Source of the DNA: Crambe crambe
Taxonomy: Eukaryota > Porifera > Demospongiae > Poecilosclerida > Crambeidae
Direction of reading: 5' to 3'
Length of the DNA stretch: 64,000 nucleotides
NCBI GenBank assembly: GCA_963924555.1
Contig: OZ004590.1
Location: 2,333,001-2,397,000, forward strand
Of this stretch, positions 60,865 through 64,000 are shown piece by piece (the first letter of the stretch is position 1; each line of letters starts with the position of its first letter). The notes under the pieces are model-generated. The model saw only the letters and a list, made by a program, of their open reading frames with translations. It was not told where the DNA came from and did no database searches. The position numbers and the translations under genes were made by a program.

Positions 60865-61490
60865 TGATTTCAAGGAAATGATCTTTCTGAAGTCTATTAG
60901 CATTCACCTTGCCCCTTGATCATACACTATAACTTTTTAAATTCTTAACCAAATTTCTAGTTTAATGCATCAACAGAGAGCTGATTATCCTCTCTCTCTG
61001 CTTAATTTGAAATGAGTATGCAAGTGTGTAGAAATCATTTCAAGCATCCCAGCTAACTCATTTCTTTATGTTTATAAGTAAAGGAAGGTTCTCTCTAAAT
61101 CTTCATGCATATATATTAATATACACTCTCCAGGCCAGTATATCGTGAAGACCTCCAGATCTTAAAGAAGACCATTTCCAAGCAGGAAAGAGAAGCCAAG
61201 GGAATCAAGAGTCAAAAGTCTTCTGCTGCTGATGGGAAGAGAGACAGTGTCCCCGAGAACAGTCTCTCCATGGAGTTCATACATGGGTAAGTAGATAAAG
61301 GGTTATCCTCTCCATGGAATTCATCCATAAAGGGTTATTCTCTTGATGGAGTCCACACATTCATACATACTTCTCTAACCCTTACTATTCTACTCAGTAT
61401 GTTTCTATAGGTTGGTGAATGTATCATCTGCTTGCATTTCTCACCTTTATCTTAATGCTGATGAAATCCTCTATTCAAAGCAATGCTTGA

Positions 61491-62449
<959 letters not shown>

Positions 62450-62479
62450 TTTGCATTTCCATTGTATGTATGTATGTAT

Positions 62480-62626
62480 GTGGAGTCACTGACAGTGAGT
62501 AGTTTGCACTCTGGGCTTGTAAGCAGGAGACCGTGAGTTCGAGTCCCACCTGTGACATATGGTATTTATCCATCCTCCTTTTCACCAGCATTAATTTCCA
62601 TCTAACACCATGCCACCAGTCACCAT
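62480..62626 (+). mobile_element. truncated SINE (head and start of body)
   Basis: Equivalent of 31471-31616 with the same extra bases in the head. Confidence 0.7.
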
Positions 62627-63239
62627 TGGATCAAGTCCCACTGTACTGTTTTTACTGTACTTGCTGTGTTCTTCTTTTGTCATACTCTCTGTAGGTGATG
62701 GTAAGAAGCTTACGTCAGTGGGTCTGGATGACGACCATTGCATAGTGGTGTGGGACTGGAAGAAGGAGAGAAGCTGGCCTCCACTAGAGGCCATAAAGAC
62801 AACATCTTTCTGCTGATGTGGAATCCCAATGCTGCAGATCAGATGGTCACTGTGGGAGTCAAGCACATCAAGTTCTGGACACAAACTGGTACAGTACAAC
62901 CTTTACTCTGTATCCTCACCTTAGACAGTGAAGGGGTAAGGGATATGTCCTACCAGCTTTGCCAGTGGAGGGGTAAGTGAAGGGGTCTACCAGCTAGGCA
63001 GCATGCAAACACATTGTTTAGTAATAGGGAGAAAAATTCATGTCAAAATAATATGTATAAGTACATATGAAGATGTACATAGCTATGTATGTGACACATA
63101 AAGGATAATATTGGAACTGCATGTGGTGTTGGTGTTTTTAGTGTTGTATAAAAAGTATTGATTTAGTAACTATGCATGACCATGTAGTGATAATAATACC
63201 AATGAAAATATTTAGATATTAATTTTTATGGAGTGTACA

Positions 63240-64000
63240 CTAATAGTTGATCAATGCTATATAAGTTCTGCGTGTTACATGCCAACCTTCACTTCCTCCA
63301 ACCACCATCATTTCTCTATCATTGATCATTGCACTGGTGCATAGACTTCGTGGATGTGGTAAATCCCCAACTTTCAGCCACTTCCCAGTTTCAGGTTGGT
63401 AGAGTTGAATGGTAGTCAAGTCCTTACCATCCTTCTCACCACCCAATGCAAGCAGAGACCCACTGATGGAGAGTGGAATAGACCCGATAGCGTCTAGTTC
63501 AGATATCTCCTTCCAGATCTGCCTGTCTCTCTCGCTAGAACTCTTTGGGTTGAGCAGAGCTTGTAGAGACACGCTGAATACCTTCTTAGTACGACCACTT
63601 ATAAACCCACCCATAAAGTAATACATGTCACCCACTATGGCTGCCTTCATCTCAGTCCATCCCACTGGCAGTGGAGGTGCAGTAGACCATTGTTTATTGC
63701 TGGTGTTCATGACCTCAACAGATGTTAAATCGTCCCCCTTTTCAGAATACCCTCCAGCCACTACTAGCCATTCTTTGTATGTTACAGCAGAGCAGGAAGA
63801 ACGTGCTGTGGGCATATCAGGATAGGGATGCACCCATTCCTTGCTTGCAGTTCTCCATGCACCCAGTACCTTGCTCTTAGCTTCACCCACTTCCACTCCA
63901 CCCACTAACACTAGTTGATTGTCGATCACTGTCATACCAAAGTAGTATGTTTTATATGGTGGCAATGTGGCCCATTCCCCCGAGTGAATGTCGTATACCA
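63240..64000 (-). CDS. KK5: Kelch domain of a kinase-Kelch gene, cut by the window edge
   Basis: The frame is open from the right edge to the stop at 63240, about 253 codons. Kelch signatures run LVLVGGVE, LVVAGGYS, YYFMGGF, LLALGGEK and MVVGG. Sequence is very close to KK1 and KK2. The upstream kinase and coiled-coil exons should lie beyond 64000. It converges on EML-C as the other pairs do. Confidence 0.85.
   Translation of the reverse strand, partial: VYDIHSGEWATLPPYKTYYFGMTVIDNQLVLVGGVEVGEAKSKVLGAWRTASKEWVHPYPDMPTARSSCSAVTYKEWLVVAGGYSEKGDDLTSVEVMNTSNKQWSTAPPLPVGWTEMKAAIVGDMYYFMGGFISGRTKKVFSVSLQALLNPKSSSERDRQIWKEISELDAIGSIPLSISGSLLALGGEKDGKDLTTIQLYQPETGKWLKVGDLPHPRSLCTSAMINDREMMVVGGSEGWHVTRRTYIALINY

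Overview
The window is eukaryotic, intron-rich, repeat-dense DNA with no bacterial-type operons. Short phase-consistent exons bounded by GT/AG, the TAGCTAGC-rich intergenic style, expanded kinase-Kelch genes and EML-type WD-repeat genes suggest a sponge, most likely a demosponge such as Amphimedon. The organism is inferred, not proven.

Layout. 0.2-1.8 kb is one copy of a segmental duplication (second copy 24.8-27.2 kb). 1.8-12.6 kb is a composite DNA transposon absent from that second copy. Its minus strand carries a decayed KDZ (Kyakuja-Dileera-Zisupton) transposase. Its plus strand carries a divergently transcribed gene for a P-loop ATPase ending in a PHD-like zinc finger. A 2.1-kb TIR element and a 0.6-kb Mutator-like MITE have inserted into the transposase gene, and a 12-bp minisatellite closes the right side.

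13-64 kb is a repeated array of convergent pairs: a plus-strand EML5/6-like gene (HELP-WD40-acidic linker-HELP-WD40) facing a minus-strand kinase/coiled-coil/Kelch gene. I count six units. EML-A (13.2-19.3 kb) is a pseudogene; EML-B (48.1-56.3 kb) has 14 phase-consistent exons and looks intact as far as it goes; the other four units hold fragments (27.7-31.9, 36.1-36.6, 43.7-47.1, 60.2-62.9 kb). Kinase-Kelch genes lie at 20.1-24.6 (KK1, intact), 32.2-35.5 (KK2, frameshifted), 38.6-42.1 (KK3, intact) and 63.2-64.0 kb (KK5, cut by the window edge); Kelch remnants lie at 43.0, 47.5 and 58.6 kb.

Mobile DNA explains most differences between units: a deleted Ty3/gypsy LTR element inside an EML exon (with Ig-domain fragments in its internal region), an LTR-gag remnant at the junction of units 5 and 6, an internally deleted pogo-like element, tRNA-Thr-like SINEs, and MITEs bounded by TA, TTAA, hAT-like and 9-bp Mutator-like duplications. 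Comparing the units gives near-empty sites, so many element ends can be read to the base. Identity calls are by eye from motifs; no database search was run.
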